64,000 nt of DNA, taken from assembly GCA_029051525.1 (NCBI GenBank), contig JAIDKG010000020.1, positions 675 through 64,674 on the forward strand. Direction: 5' to 3'. A program made the translations under genes and the position numbers. Origin of the DNA: Muribaculaceae bacterium. Lineage in GTDB: Bacteria; Bacteroidota; Bacteroidia; Bacteroidales; Muribaculaceae. This document shows positions 29,793 through 39,922 of this stretch, piece by piece. A model generated the notes under the pieces. It had not been told where the DNA came from and made no database searches. It was given only the letters and a program-made list of their open reading frames with translations. The number at the start of each line of letters is the position of its first letter. Within the stretch, counting starts at the first letter, position 1.

Positions 29793-30992
29793 TTAGAGAG
29801 CTGATACGATCTCCGCAGTATCGCGGGCAATCATCATCTCCTCATCGGTGGGGATTACCACAACCTTCACCTTCGAATCGGGACCGGAGATTTCAATCTC
29901 CTTGCCGCGGCTCTTGTTGGCCTCGGCATTGAAAGTCACACCGAGATATTCGAGCTGCTTGCAGAGCTTCTCGCGGGTGCCGGTCTGGTTTTCACCCACA
30001 CCGCCGGTGAATACAATCACATCCACGCCGCCAAGCACAGCAGTGTAGGCGCCGATATATTTCAGGATGCGGTATTCATACATGTCGAGAGCCATAGTGG
30101 CCATCTCGTCGCCGCGAGCCACGGCATCCTCGATGTCGCGCATGTCGCTCGAGATACCCGACACACCGGCCACACCGCTCTTCTTGTTGATCAGATTCAT
30201 CACGCCGTCGGCATCGAGGTTGAGCACCTTCATCAGATATACGAGCGCACCGGGGTCAACATCACCGCAACGGGTGCCCATCATCAGACCCTCGGTGGGG
30301 GTGAGACCCATCGAAGTGTCGATCGAGATACCATCCTTGATCGCAGTCACGCTGGCACCATTGCCGATATGGCAGGTGATGATGCGCTCCTTCTCATAGG
30401 GGAGACCGAGGAACTCGCAGGCACGGCGCGACACATAGCGGTGGCTTGTGCCATGGAAGCCGTAGCGGCGCACTCCATACTTCTCATATGCCTCATAGGG
30501 GAGGGCATACATATAGGCCTTTGCCGGCATGGTCTGATGGAAAGCTGTGTCGAAGACAGCCACCTGCGGCACTTCCGGAAGAATCTCGGTCACGGCCTCG
30601 ATGCCGGTGATGTTGGCCGGATTGTGAAGGGGGGCCACCGGGTAGCACTCCTTAACCTTCTCCACCACCTCGGGGGTGATGAGCACCGACTTATTGAATT
30701 TCTCCATGCCATGCACCACACGGTGGCCCACGGCCTGAATCTCATCATAGCTCTTGATTACACCATCCTTCTCATCGGTGAGCACTTTGAGCACCTGGCG
30801 CACAGCCTCCTTGGCATCGGGCATAGACACCACGATAGTCTCCTTCGAGCCATCGGGACGCTTGAACTTCAGGAAAGAATCGGGGAGACCGATTTTCTCC
30901 ACGCCACCCTCGGCAAGCACCTCTTTGGTGTCGGAATCGATGAGTTTATATTTCACACTGCTGCTGCCGCAGTTGAGCACGAGTATCTTCAT
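29793..30992 (-). CDS. ackA: Acetate kinase
   Basis: MKILVLNCGSSSVKYKLID; FDTAFHQTMP; GFHGTSHRYVS. Confidence 0.98.
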   Translation of the reverse strand: MKILVLNCGSSSVKYKLIDSDTKEVLAEGGVEKIGLPDSFLKFKRPDGSKETIVVSMPDAKEAVRQVLKVLTDEKDGVIKSYDEIQAVGHRVVHGMEKFNKSVLITPEVVEKVKECYPVAPLHNPANITGIEAVTEILPEVPQVAVFDTAFHQTMPAKAYMYALPYEAYEKYGVRRYGFHGTSHRYVSRRACEFLGLPYEKERIITCHIGNGASVTAIKDGISIDTSMGLTPTEGLMMGTRCGDVDPGALVYLMKVLNLDADGVMNLINKKSGVAGVSGISSDMRDIEDAVARGDEMATMALDMYEYRILKYIGAYTAVLGGVDVIVFTGGVGENQTGTREKLCKQLEYLGVTFNAEANKSRGKEIEISGPDSKVKVVVIPTDEEMMIARDTAEIVSAL

Positions 30993-31023
30993 TGTCTGTA
31001 TCTTGTGTGTGTGGTTTCAGGTA

Positions 31024-32040
31024 TCATTTGTTATTCTTCTCGCCGATGGCCTGGTTGCAGGTCACGATGATAGTGTTGACGATATCATCTACGGTAGCGC
31101 CGCGCGAGAGGTCGTTGACGGGAGCGGCCAGACCCTGAAGAATCGGGCCTACTGCGCCGGCGCCTGCCAGACGCTGCACGAGCTTATAGGCGATGTTGCC
31201 CACCTCGAGCGAGGGGAATACGAGAGTATTGGCATGTCCGGCCACTTCGCTGCCGGGAGCCTTCTTGTCGGCCACCTCCTTCACGATAGCGGCATCGCTC
31301 TGCAGCTCGCCATCGATCACCAGAGAGGGATCCATCTTCTTGGCGATCTCCACGGCATTGCGCACCTTGTCAACGCGCTCGTGGCTTGCGCTGCCCCAAG
31401 TCGAGAAGCTCAGCATGGCCACCACGGGGTCGAGACCCGCGATGTTCTTTGTGGTTTTTGCAGTCTCTACGGCAATCTGTGCCAGCTCCTCCGAAGTGGG
31501 GTCGGGCACAACGGCGCAGTCGGCGAAGATCAGCATGTTGTCCTGGCCGTAAGGCACATTCTCCGGGAGCAGCATGATGAAGGCACCCGACACCACCGAG
31601 ATGCCCGGCTTAGTCTTCAGCACCTGGAAAGCGGCGCGGAGCACGTGGGATGTGGGGCTCAGAGCGCCTGCCACCATACAGTCGGCATCGCCGGCCTTGA
31701 TCATCAGGCAGCCCAGATAGAGGGGATTGCGCACCTCTTCGCGGGCCATCTCCAGAGTCACACCCTTCTTCTTGCGGAGCTCATGGAAAAGCTCGGCATA
31801 TTTGGCGGTGTACTCATGATCATCGGGATTCACAAACTCCGCCTCTGCGATATGCTGAAGCGAGAGCTTCTCGGCCTCGGCGAGAACCTCCTCGCGGTGG
31901 CCTACGAAAACTACATGGGCTATCTTGTCGGCCAGAATGCGGTCGGCGGCCTGGAGCGTGCGCGGCTCCTTTGACTCAGGAAGCACAAGTCGCTGCGGCA
32001 TGGACTGGGCAGTGGCTGTGAGACGTTCAAACAGGGTCAT
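31024..32040 (-). CDS. pta: Phosphate acetyltransferase
   Basis: LVFPSLEVGNIAYKLVQRLAGAGAVGPILQGLAAPVNDLSRGATVDDI; DADCMVAGALSPTSHVLRAA. Confidence 0.96.
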   Translation of the reverse strand: MTLFERLTATAQSMPQRLVLPESKEPRTLQAADRILADKIAHVVFVGHREEVLAEAEKLSLQHIAEAEFVNPDDHEYTAKYAELFHELRKKKGVTLEMAREEVRNPLYLGCLMIKAGDADCMVAGALSPTSHVLRAAFQVLKTKPGISVVSGAFIMLLPENVPYGQDNMLIFADCAVVPDPTSEELAQIAVETAKTTKNIAGLDPVVAMLSFSTWGSASHERVDKVRNAVEIAKKMDPSLVIDGELQSDAAIVKEVADKKAPGSEVAGHANTLVFPSLEVGNIAYKLVQRLAGAGAVGPILQGLAAPVNDLSRGATVDDIVNTIIVTCNQAIGEKNNK

Positions 32041-32233
32041 TGGTATATAAATTTAGGTTATGAAGTTTTATTTACGGGTTATCTTTTGATTGCAGTGGAA
32101 TCACGAAGCGCAGGGCACCGACGAGGTGTCGCGCCGCAACAGAATCCCTGCTCCAATGCAAAATTAATAATAAGAATGACACGATGCACCATCTTACGCC
32201 ATTTTTCTCTTATTTTTTTATTAATTTTGCGTC

Positions 32234-34219
32234 ATGATTCTGGTAAAGCGCCTGCATACCTTCATGCTGAAGACCTTCCTTCCCCTCTTCGCGATGACAT
32301 TCTTCATCGTGCTCTTCATCGTGTTGATGCAGTTCCTATGGAAATATATCGACGACCTTGTGGGTAAAGGTCTCGGCATCGGAGTGCTCGGCGAACTCTT
32401 CTTCTATGCCGCCGTGTCGATGGTGCCCATGGCATTGCCGCTGGCGATACTACTGGCGAGCCTGATGACTTTCGGCAACCTTGGCGAGAAATTTGAACTC
32501 ACCGCCATGAAGGCCTCCGGCATATCACTGATCCGTGTGATGGCTCCGCTCATCGTCACAGTGGGTATGATAGCCGTGGGGGCATTCTTCTTTCAGAATG
32601 ACATACTCCCCAAGGCGCAGGTCAAAATGTGGACCCTGCTCTTCTCAATGCGTCAGAAATCGCCCGAACTGGAGATTCCCGAAGAGGTATTCTACGACCA
32701 GATACCCGGCTTCAACCTCTATGTAAAAGAGAAAAACCGTGCCAATGGTATGCTCCACGAGGTGATGATCTACGATGTGAGCCGAGGAGGCGACAATGCC
32801 ACCGTAATCACCGCCGATTCAGCCCGCCTTGCACTCACCCCCGATATGAAATACCTCTATCTGCACCTCTGGCAAGGGGAGCAGTTTGAGAATCTGCGCG
32901 ACCAGAACCGGCGCGCGGCAGGCAACAACACCCCATTCCGCCGCGAAGTATTTGCCGAAAAAGAGGTGCTCATACCATTCGATGCCAACTTCAACCGACT
33001 CGACGAGGGTGGTATGCGCAAGCAATATGTGGGTAAAAACATAGCTGAATTGCGCCACACCATGGACTCCATCTCCCGGCGCCTCGACTCCATAGGAGAT
33101 CGCACAGCCCCGGAACTGATACGCGGTGATATGCCGCTGCTGGCGCAGGTACGTCAGCAGGGGCGCTCAGCTGTGGCAGAGGGTGTGACACGAATGGTGG
33201 ATGCTCCCGGTTCCGATGCCCGGCACACCGGCGTCGCCAAGAGTCCGTCGGCCACACGGAGCGATACCATGGCCGAAATCTCAGCCATGGTGCGTGCCAT
33301 AAAAATGGACACCCTTATAGGCGCCTTACCCGACCAGCAGCAGATCGATCTCTACAGCAATGCCGCCGGTATCGCCGAGCGCCGCCAGGGGTCGCTCACC
33401 TTCCGCGCCCAGATGATCGACGACGACAAGAAGAACTACCGCCGCCACGACATAGAATTGATCAAGAAATTCACCCTCTCGGTGGCCTGTATGATATTCT
33501 TCTTCATCGGTGCGCCGCTCGGTGCCATCATCCGCAAGGGTGGATTGGGCACCCCGCTTGTGATCTCGGTGCTGCTCTTCCTCGTATACTATATAATCGA
33601 CAACACCGGCTATAAGATGGCCCGCGACGGGCGCATCGTGGTGTGGGTAGGAATGTGGCTCTCCACCTTTATTCTCGCCCCGCTCGGCATCTATGTGACC
33701 CGCTCGGCGATGAATGACTCGGTAGTATTCGACAAAGACCGCTATGTGGCTTTCTTCCGACGGCTGACAGGGGCGAGAGCCACTCGCCATGTCACCGTGA
33801 AAGAGGTAATCATCAACGACATCAATCCTCTCGAAGCCCGCAATATGTTGCAGCGTCTGAGTGCGGCGGCCTCTTCGCTGGCCACCCTCTATTCAGGAAG
33901 AATGAGCTATCGCCGCTACTGGCTTGAGGGTATCTCCCCGGCGGCAGTGGCCGAAGTCGCCGACATGGCCGATGAATGTGTGGACTATCTTCACGACAGC
34001 CGCGACCACCGAGTGGTCAAACTTCTCAACGAAATTCCGGCAATCAGGCGCGTATGGGTTTATCGTCCGGTGAGCCGACATTGGCTCGGATGGGTGATGA
34101 TGGTGCTCTTCCCCATCGGGGTGCCCGTGTATCTGGCCGGGCTTCATGCCCGCCGCGACCTGCTGGCCGACTGTCGCCGGCTCCGACAAGTAAGCACCCG
34201 CGTAGAGAGCCTGCTGTAA
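32234..34219 (+). CDS. LptF/LptG (YjgP/YjgQ) family permease
   Basis: MILVKRLHTFMLKTFLPLFAMTFFIVLFIVLMQFLWKYIDDLVGKG... multi-TM, split by periplasmic domain. Confidence 0.92.
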   Translation: MILVKRLHTFMLKTFLPLFAMTFFIVLFIVLMQFLWKYIDDLVGKGLGIGVLGELFFYAAVSMVPMALPLAILLASLMTFGNLGEKFELTAMKASGISLIRVMAPLIVTVGMIAVGAFFFQNDILPKAQVKMWTLLFSMRQKSPELEIPEEVFYDQIPGFNLYVKEKNRANGMLHEVMIYDVSRGGDNATVITADSARLALTPDMKYLYLHLWQGEQFENLRDQNRRAAGNNTPFRREVFAEKEVLIPFDANFNRLDEGGMRKQYVGKNIAELRHTMDSISRRLDSIGDRTAPELIRGDMPLLAQVRQQGRSAVAEGVTRMVDAPGSDARHTGVAKSPSATRSDTMAEISAMVRAIKMDTLIGALPDQQQIDLYSNAAGIAERRQGSLTFRAQMIDDDKKNYRRHDIELIKKFTLSVACMIFFFIGAPLGAIIRKGGLGTPLVISVLLFLVYYIIDNTGYKMARDGRIVVWVGMWLSTFILAPLGIYVTRSAMNDSVVFDKDRYVAFFRRLTGARATRHVTVKEVIINDINPLEARNMLQRLSAAASSLATLYSGRMSYRRYWLEGISPAAVAEVADMADECVDYLHDSRDHRVVKLLNEIPAIRRVWVYRPVSRHWLGWVMMVLFPIGVPVYLAGLHARRDLLADCRRLRQVSTRVESLL

Positions 34220-34247
34220 TCTCATATATTCCCTACATCTGAAATAT

Positions 34248-34286
34248 GCAAAAAGCGACTGCTCATCCCGAGTAGCCGCTTTTTGC
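34248..34286 (+). terminator. Terminator after the LptF/G permease gene
   Basis: gcaaaaagcgactgctc atcc cgagtagccgctttttgc hairpin with T-tract. Confidence 0.8.
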
Positions 34287-34530
34287 GATGCCGTTGCCCG
34301 GCATCATGGTTTTTATTCGACGGGTTGCCCCATCGCATAAAAAATGAACAAATTCAATCTTCTTTCTTTTCATAGTTATAACATACCGCCAAGGCAAAAT
34401 GTTACCGCAAACAGCATCTTTAACACTCCTTAACAAGTAGAACTGCGCTTCCACGCGGTACGGCGGTAACATGCAGTGCAGCCGCTCCGCGGCTGGCCGA
34501 CGCCGGGGTGTGCTTGGGGAGTCGGTATGC

Positions 34531-34551
34531 TGGTGGGTCGGAGACCCACCA
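34531..34551. repeat. Perfect hairpin tggtgggtc-gga-gacccacca
   Basis: 9-bp inverted repeat. Confidence 0.8.
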
Positions 34552-34558
34552 GGACTGA

Positions 34559-34692
34559 ACGTACGGTCGCACCCGCACGTACGGTCGCGGCCTGCCGCGA
34601 CCGCCTCCCAATCATTTATTCGATCCGGATGCCTGGTGCCTGGATCTGGTCGCGGCAGGCCGCGACCGTACGTGGGGTCGCGACCGTACGTG
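34559..34692. repeat. Large inverted repeat with acgtacggtcgc motifs
   Basis: Arms 34559-34602 and 34648-34692, near-identical reverse complements, 45-bp spacer; motif ACGTACGGTCGC in each half. Confidence 0.85.
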
Positions 34693-34725
34693 GGGCCGCG
34701 ACCGGGGAGGGTATGATTGGCTGTT

Positions 34726-35058
34726 TTAGCGGGTGGGGGTGTCGGCCGGGGTCTCTTCGGGGCAGGTTTCGTGGAGAGGCACGGCTTTGTAGCCTATTTT
34801 CTTGAGGGCTTTGGCCAGGGCTTCTTCTGTGGTTTTGTCGGGGTCGTATTTGATGGTTACTTTCTGGTCGGGGATGGAGGTCTCGACTCCTTTTACTCCT
34901 TTTTCGAAGCGGAGGTTGGATTTGATTTTGTTCTCGCAGTTCTGGCAGTGCATCCGGGGTTGCACTGAGAAGATGGCCTCTATCGGCGATGCGGCCGAGG
35001 CGAGGAGAAGTCCTGCGGCCATTGCGGCCGAGGTGATTATTGTGCGTAGAAGTTTCAT
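34726..35058 (-). CDS. Heavy-metal-associated (HMA) domain protein, secreted
   Basis: MKLLRTIITSAAMAAGLLLASAA signal; PRMHCQNCENKIKSNLRFEKGVKGVETSIPDQKVTIKYDPDKT. Confidence 0.88.
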   Translation of the reverse strand: MKLLRTIITSAAMAAGLLLASAASPIEAIFSVQPRMHCQNCENKIKSNLRFEKGVKGVETSIPDQKVTIKYDPDKTTEEALAKALKKIGYKAVPLHETCPEETPADTPTR

Positions 35059-35065
35059 GTCGTAA

Positions 35066-37084
35066 TCAGTATTTTGTGAAATTATATCGGAAGCCGATAT
35101 ATGCCATCGCGCCATGCACGGGGGCATATATCATGGTGGCGTCGAAGGTGGGTCCCCACGGGTCGGCGGCACCGATTATAGGGTTGCGTTGGCGGTAGTT
35201 GGTCAGGTTCTCTCCGCCGATGTAGATGCTCCAATGACGGAAATTGCGGGTGATCTGCGCGTTGAGTGTAGGGAATCCCTTATAGGTGGCATCCCACAGT
35301 GGTGCTCCATCCGGATCGTAGCCCGGATCGGGCAATCGCCCCTTGCCGGTGATGGCCAGAGTGAGGTCGAATTGCCAGATACCCATCATGGGTGTATAAC
35401 CTAAGGAGATCAACCCCTTCGAGCGCGATGTGAGTGGTTTCTCCACCAGTCCGCGTCCGTAGTCGAGTCGCACATCATTATATCGATAGGCCGCTGTCAC
35501 GGTGAGGTCGGAGATGGGGCGGTAAGTGAGTTCGACCTGTGCCGCATGAGAGAATGAGCGACCCGGAAGATTGATGATATAAGCCGCCATCGGCGAACGG
35601 TCGAGGTCGACCACCGTCTGATTGCTGAATGTGGTATAATAATACTCCACACCCCAATCAAATTTGCGGTTGAAAGGATAGAGCGTCCCCGACACCCCCG
35701 CGCCGAGATTCCATGCCTCCTCCTGGCGGAGATACGGTTCAATCACGATGGCGCGCGAGGAGGCCAGCAGATAACTGTTGTCGGCCAGTGCGTAGGGTGT
35801 GCGGTAGCCCTTTCCGGCCGAGATATGTACCGACACGGGCTCGGCGATATTCCAGCGTGCATGAAGTCGCGGAGTGATCATCGACCCATATAGCGACGAA
35901 TAGTCATATCGCAGACCTGCCATCGCCACAAGGCGCGAATCGAGATTGAGGGTGTACTGCGCATATGCTCCGGCCGTATTCTCACTCTGATCGAGTGGAA
36001 GCAGCGGCAGGTTCGAGTCGCTCTTAAGTCGGTAGCGCTGGCGGTAGTGGTCCATATTCAGGCTCAGACCGGCCGAGAGGGAATGCACCCGGCCGAAATC
36101 CCTCTCAAAGAGGAGAGATGCGTAGAGGTTTTTCTGAATCACATTATATAGCCGCTCACCGTAGGAGCTTTTCTGGTCGTGGATTGAAACGGCAGTGATA
36201 AGAGCCACATTTCCGGCATGTGCCGGGTCGAACATATAGGCATTCTTCATCCATGCCTCGCCACGGTCGGTATCGATGCCGATGAGATAGGGATTGGGAT
36301 TATGTTCGGCATGATGGCCGATCTGTCCGCTCTCGCGGCGCTCTCCGAGATAGGAAGCGGCGGCCTGAAAGATATATTTCCGGCCGATGTAGGCCCAGCG
36401 GTTCATCACCGAAATCTGGCGCACGCGCGGCGAGTCGGCAAAACCGTCGGAATTGCCGTCGTGGGTGGCGAAAGTATTCTCACCATGCAGCAGCAGACCG
36501 GTGGAGAGAGGAGCCGACAGCCGGATATTTCCGGCCGCATTGGCCTCCACGCGACCCATATGGTCGGCATAGGCATTGACGGCCACCGACTGGTCGGCCT
36601 GCGGCTTCAGCATCTCCACATTAATCTGGCCGGTGACCGACTCATAACCATTCTTTACCGAGCTTGCCCCCTTCGAAATCTGTATAGACTGCATCCAGGG
36701 ACCCGGGATATAGCCCAGTCCGAACTGAGCCCCGGCTCCCCGCAGATTCGGGATATTCTCCGTGAGCATCTGCACATACGTGCCCGGCAGCCCGAGCAGC
36801 CGAATCTGCCGGGCACCGGTGGCGGCATCCGAATAATTGACATCGACCGATGGGTTGGTGGCGAAACTCTCCCCCAGATTGCAGCAGGCGGCGCGGGTGA
36901 GTTCGGCGCCGGTGAGCAGCTCCGACTGCATGGCCGAGTCGCGCAGACGTCGGCGAGAGTCGGGACGGGAGGTCACCACGAGTTCGTCGAGGTCAGACTC
37001 GAAACTGAGTGAATCCGGCTCCTCGGCTGCCGCAGCGAATGGGAGCGCCGCGGCGGCCATAAGAGACAGAAAAGACTTACTCAT
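35066..37084 (-). CDS. TonB-dependent receptor
   Basis: Plug RQIRLLGLPGTYVQMLTENIPNLRGAGAQFGLGYIPGPWMQSIQISKGASSVKNGYESVTGQINVE; C-terminal barrel strand GAMAYIGFRYNF. Confidence 0.93.
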   Translation of the reverse strand: MSKSFLSLMAAAALPFAAAAEEPDSLSFESDLDELVVTSRPDSRRRLRDSAMQSELLTGAELTRAACCNLGESFATNPSVDVNYSDAATGARQIRLLGLPGTYVQMLTENIPNLRGAGAQFGLGYIPGPWMQSIQISKGASSVKNGYESVTGQINVEMLKPQADQSVAVNAYADHMGRVEANAAGNIRLSAPLSTGLLLHGENTFATHDGNSDGFADSPRVRQISVMNRWAYIGRKYIFQAAASYLGERRESGQIGHHAEHNPNPYLIGIDTDRGEAWMKNAYMFDPAHAGNVALITAVSIHDQKSSYGERLYNVIQKNLYASLLFERDFGRVHSLSAGLSLNMDHYRQRYRLKSDSNLPLLPLDQSENTAGAYAQYTLNLDSRLVAMAGLRYDYSSLYGSMITPRLHARWNIAEPVSVHISAGKGYRTPYALADNSYLLASSRAIVIEPYLRQEEAWNLGAGVSGTLYPFNRKFDWGVEYYYTTFSNQTVVDLDRSPMAAYIINLPGRSFSHAAQVELTYRPISDLTVTAAYRYNDVRLDYGRGLVEKPLTSRSKGLISLGYTPMMGIWQFDLTLAITGKGRLPDPGYDPDGAPLWDATYKGFPTLNAQITRNFRHWSIYIGGENLTNYRQRNPIIGAADPWGPTFDATMIYAPVHGAMAYIGFRYNFTKY

Positions 37085-37484
37085 CGACCCCCTCATAGCG
37101 GAGCTGGTCGATGCGGCGCTGAATCTCCTCCTGCTGCTGCTTAAGAGCCATAAGCTCACGTGTGTTGCGCACGCGGTAATAACTGTCGAGAGTGGCGCGG
37201 GCTGCATCCACGGCCTCGCGCATGGCCTGCATCTCCTGCTCGGTCATGGTCTCGGTGAGATCGATAAGAGAGGGGAGAGCCTGGGCATGTTTGATCACCG
37301 CAGCCACATCGAGAGCCTCCACGGCGGGAGCCTGCCGCTTCTCATTGCGGCGGCGCCAAGCCATGATGTTGGAGTATTGGCGGTCGATCGGCTTATTGAA
37401 GAACTCCTGGCGCTGCTCCTCCGAGCGTCCGGCCAGATATTCATCTGCATATTGTCTGATTGTCTCTTCGCGGGTGGTACGCAT
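37077..37484 (-). CDS. Hypothetical charged/coiled-coil protein
   Basis: MRTTREETIRQYADEYLAGRSEEQRQEFF...; overlaps TonB receptor start by 8 bp. Confidence 0.75.
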   Translation of the reverse strand: MRTTREETIRQYADEYLAGRSEEQRQEFFNKPIDRQYSNIMAWRRRNEKRQAPAVEALDVAAVIKHAQALPSLIDLTETMTEQEMQAMREAVDAARATLDSYYRVRNTRELMALKQQQEEIQRRIDQLRYEGVDE

Positions 37485-37758
37485 TGTTTTTAACGGATTA
37501 AAAAATTTAATATGTGCCGGGGAAGCGGGAACTTTTTCTCCGGCCATGTCAAAGTTACACAAAAGGTGTGAGTTTTGCAAATCGTATCAATCAGCCCGTT
37601 GAATCGACAGAGGCTAAGACGCTGAATACATTCCGCTTTAAAGAAAGGCTTCCGACCCGAATCGTTTCCGAGCATTGAATATTATGGTTTAGAATACTGA
37701 TAAATAGTTTATATTCGCCAAATAAATTAAGAATATGAATTGTAATCGATTGTGGGAT

Positions 37759-37789
37759 TTTGTATATTGCGGAAAAATTTCTAATTTTG
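37759..37789 (+). promoter_or_regulatory. Bacteroidetes promoter for fimbrial operon
   Basis: TTTG-N19-TAATTTTG, exact spacing; ~216 nt before the first ATG. Confidence 0.8.
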
Positions 37790-38005
37790 CACCGAATATC
37801 CGAATGACCTTATCTCGAACCTGACCGACTGATAGAATGAATGATAAGCAGATGATTCATATCATCCGCTATTTTGTTCTAAATGTCGTGATGGGATGTA
37901 TGATTCCCGAAGAAAATCTTCGGCAGTGTCGTTGTTGTAGTAAGGTCAAAAGAATCTTCTTTCGTCTATATAAAACAAACCACATAATAACATCAAATCC
38001 GAGAG

Positions 38006-39811
38006 ATGAAAAAGCAATTGATTTTGTTCGCGACGGCGGCCATGATGATGCTGTCCGGATGTTCGGAGAAAGACGTGCCCGATAATTTTGACGGGGATGC
38101 CTCCACAGATAAAAACAGCTATATCGCTGTGACAATAGCAGCGAATTTTGCTGATACAAGAGCCGGCAATTCCGACGACGATAATGCCGACGACGAGAAC
38201 TATCAAGGGGGCTCGCAGGAGGAGAATCAGATCAAAACGGTGAGATTCTATTTCTTTGACAGCGAAGGAAAAATGGCCAAAGTGAAGCGCACTCAGAGCG
38301 GTGAAATGGTAAACTATCTTGATCTGACAGTGGTGCCCGGCACTGATTCAAGCAATCACGGAGCTCCGAATGTAGATAAGGGACTTAACGCCGTGCTTGT
38401 GATAAACACTGCCCAAGGAGATAAGCGTCCGGCCAAGATACTTGCCGTCTGCAACCGTTCCGACAGGCTCAGCAATTCATCGGCCGACCTTGCCACAGTG
38501 CGCAATACATGTTATGATTATGCTGCATTTGCTGAAAAAAACAGTCAGTTCGTAATGTCGTCGGCTGTCTATGCCACTGCCTCCGGTCAGGAGATTTCGG
38601 CCGTGACCATCCCGGAGGAATGTTTCCAGGACCAGGAGTCGGGAGCCAACCTCAATCCGGTGGTATTATACGTGGAGCGAGTAGTGGCCAAGGTGCGTGT
38701 GAAACTCGATTCAGATGCTCTTGAGACCAAGACCATTACAGAGAATAACCAAAACTATACGATGGTGGCGCTTCTCAAAGACAATGAGAAGGGAAACACT
38801 CCCGACAACTACCTCACGGTAGATGGCAAACAGGTATATGCAAAATTCCTGGGATGGAATGTGACCGCCGCCACCGAGCGCAGTTCGCTGAGCAAGTTTA
38901 TCAACCCCCAATGGAATATATTCACAGGCTGGAACTATGCCCCCTATTTCCGCAGCTACTGGGCATTGAACTGTGAGGAGGCCGGCACACGCTACATGCC
39001 CCTCATCGGCTCTGAAGGTGGATATTCCGTAGTAGGAGGCCGCAATCTCGGCACATCCTATACATCAATGTATGCCAATGAGAATGCCGCAGCCAATTCA
39101 AACTTCACCAACGGTCTGGGTCGTGCATATCCCTCGACCGTAATCATGGCCGCCCAGCTCTGCGATGCCGCCGGCAAGCCTATCAATGCCTACCACTGGC
39201 TCGGCCAGATGTCGGTAGGAGAGGAGTCGCTCAAGACAGCGATGCTTGAGCAGCTGGGCCGCATCGACAGCAAGCTTTATGCTAAAAGTGTAGAGGGCAC
39301 ACAGACTGTGATAAAGGAGATTGCAGAAGCTGACCTGAAGATGTACACCGCCGTAGAGGCCGATAAGGCAACCTTGACTCCGGAGGTGACAGGAAGATAC
39401 TACACCTATGTCATGCTCTCTGAAGCGGGCGAGGCCAAGGAATGGTACAGCACCCCCGAATGCACCCCCGAGAGCAAAATGGATAAAAAGGCCGTCAATT
39501 CATTCCTCAACTCCACACTTGGAGCTGCCGAAATCTGGAACAACGGCTACACCTACTACTATTTCCCCATCCGCCATCTTGGAGATAAACAGGATAATGG
39601 CAACGAGGGATACTATGGCGTGGTGCGCAACCACATCTATCAGGTGAATGTCAACAAGGTGGTAGGCATGGGTACCCCCGTCTACAATCCCGGAGAGACC
39701 ATCATCCCCGAGAAGCCCGATAATTCAGATACATTCGTATCGGCCAAGATCAACATCCTTTCATGGCGCCTGGTGCACAACAATGTCGAGCTTGACTGGA
39801 GTGTGAAATAA
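38006..39811 (+). CDS. Mfa1-like major fimbrial subunit lipoprotein
   Basis: Lipobox MMLSGC; VRFYFFDSEGKMAKV; C-terminal VGMGTPVYNPGETIIPEKPDNSDTFVSAKINILSWRLVHNNVEL. Confidence 0.88.
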   Translation: MKKQLILFATAAMMMLSGCSEKDVPDNFDGDASTDKNSYIAVTIAANFADTRAGNSDDDNADDENYQGGSQEENQIKTVRFYFFDSEGKMAKVKRTQSGEMVNYLDLTVVPGTDSSNHGAPNVDKGLNAVLVINTAQGDKRPAKILAVCNRSDRLSNSSADLATVRNTCYDYAAFAEKNSQFVMSSAVYATASGQEISAVTIPEECFQDQESGANLNPVVLYVERVVAKVRVKLDSDALETKTITENNQNYTMVALLKDNEKGNTPDNYLTVDGKQVYAKFLGWNVTAATERSSLSKFINPQWNIFTGWNYAPYFRSYWALNCEEAGTRYMPLIGSEGGYSVVGGRNLGTSYTSMYANENAAANSNFTNGLGRAYPSTVIMAAQLCDAAGKPINAYHWLGQMSVGEESLKTAMLEQLGRIDSKLYAKSVEGTQTVIKEIAEADLKMYTAVEADKATLTPEVTGRYYTYVMLSEAGEAKEWYSTPECTPESKMDKKAVNSFLNSTLGAAEIWNNGYTYYYFPIRHLGDKQDNGNEGYYGVVRNHIYQVNVNKVVGMGTPVYNPGETIIPEKPDNSDTFVSAKINILSWRLVHNNVELDWSVK

Positions 39812-39922
39812 CTCATCCCCGTTACGGATCCCGGAATACCGTAATTCACAATAAGGAGGGGAGAGACCGCAGATATGGTCTCTCCTCTCCGGTAATTCAG
39901 TATAAACTAAGAGTTACTTCAG

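Noticed and set aside
37700-38005. Invertible (phase-variable) fimbrial promoter
   Set aside because: No convincing inverted repeats flank the promoter and no recombinase gene is close
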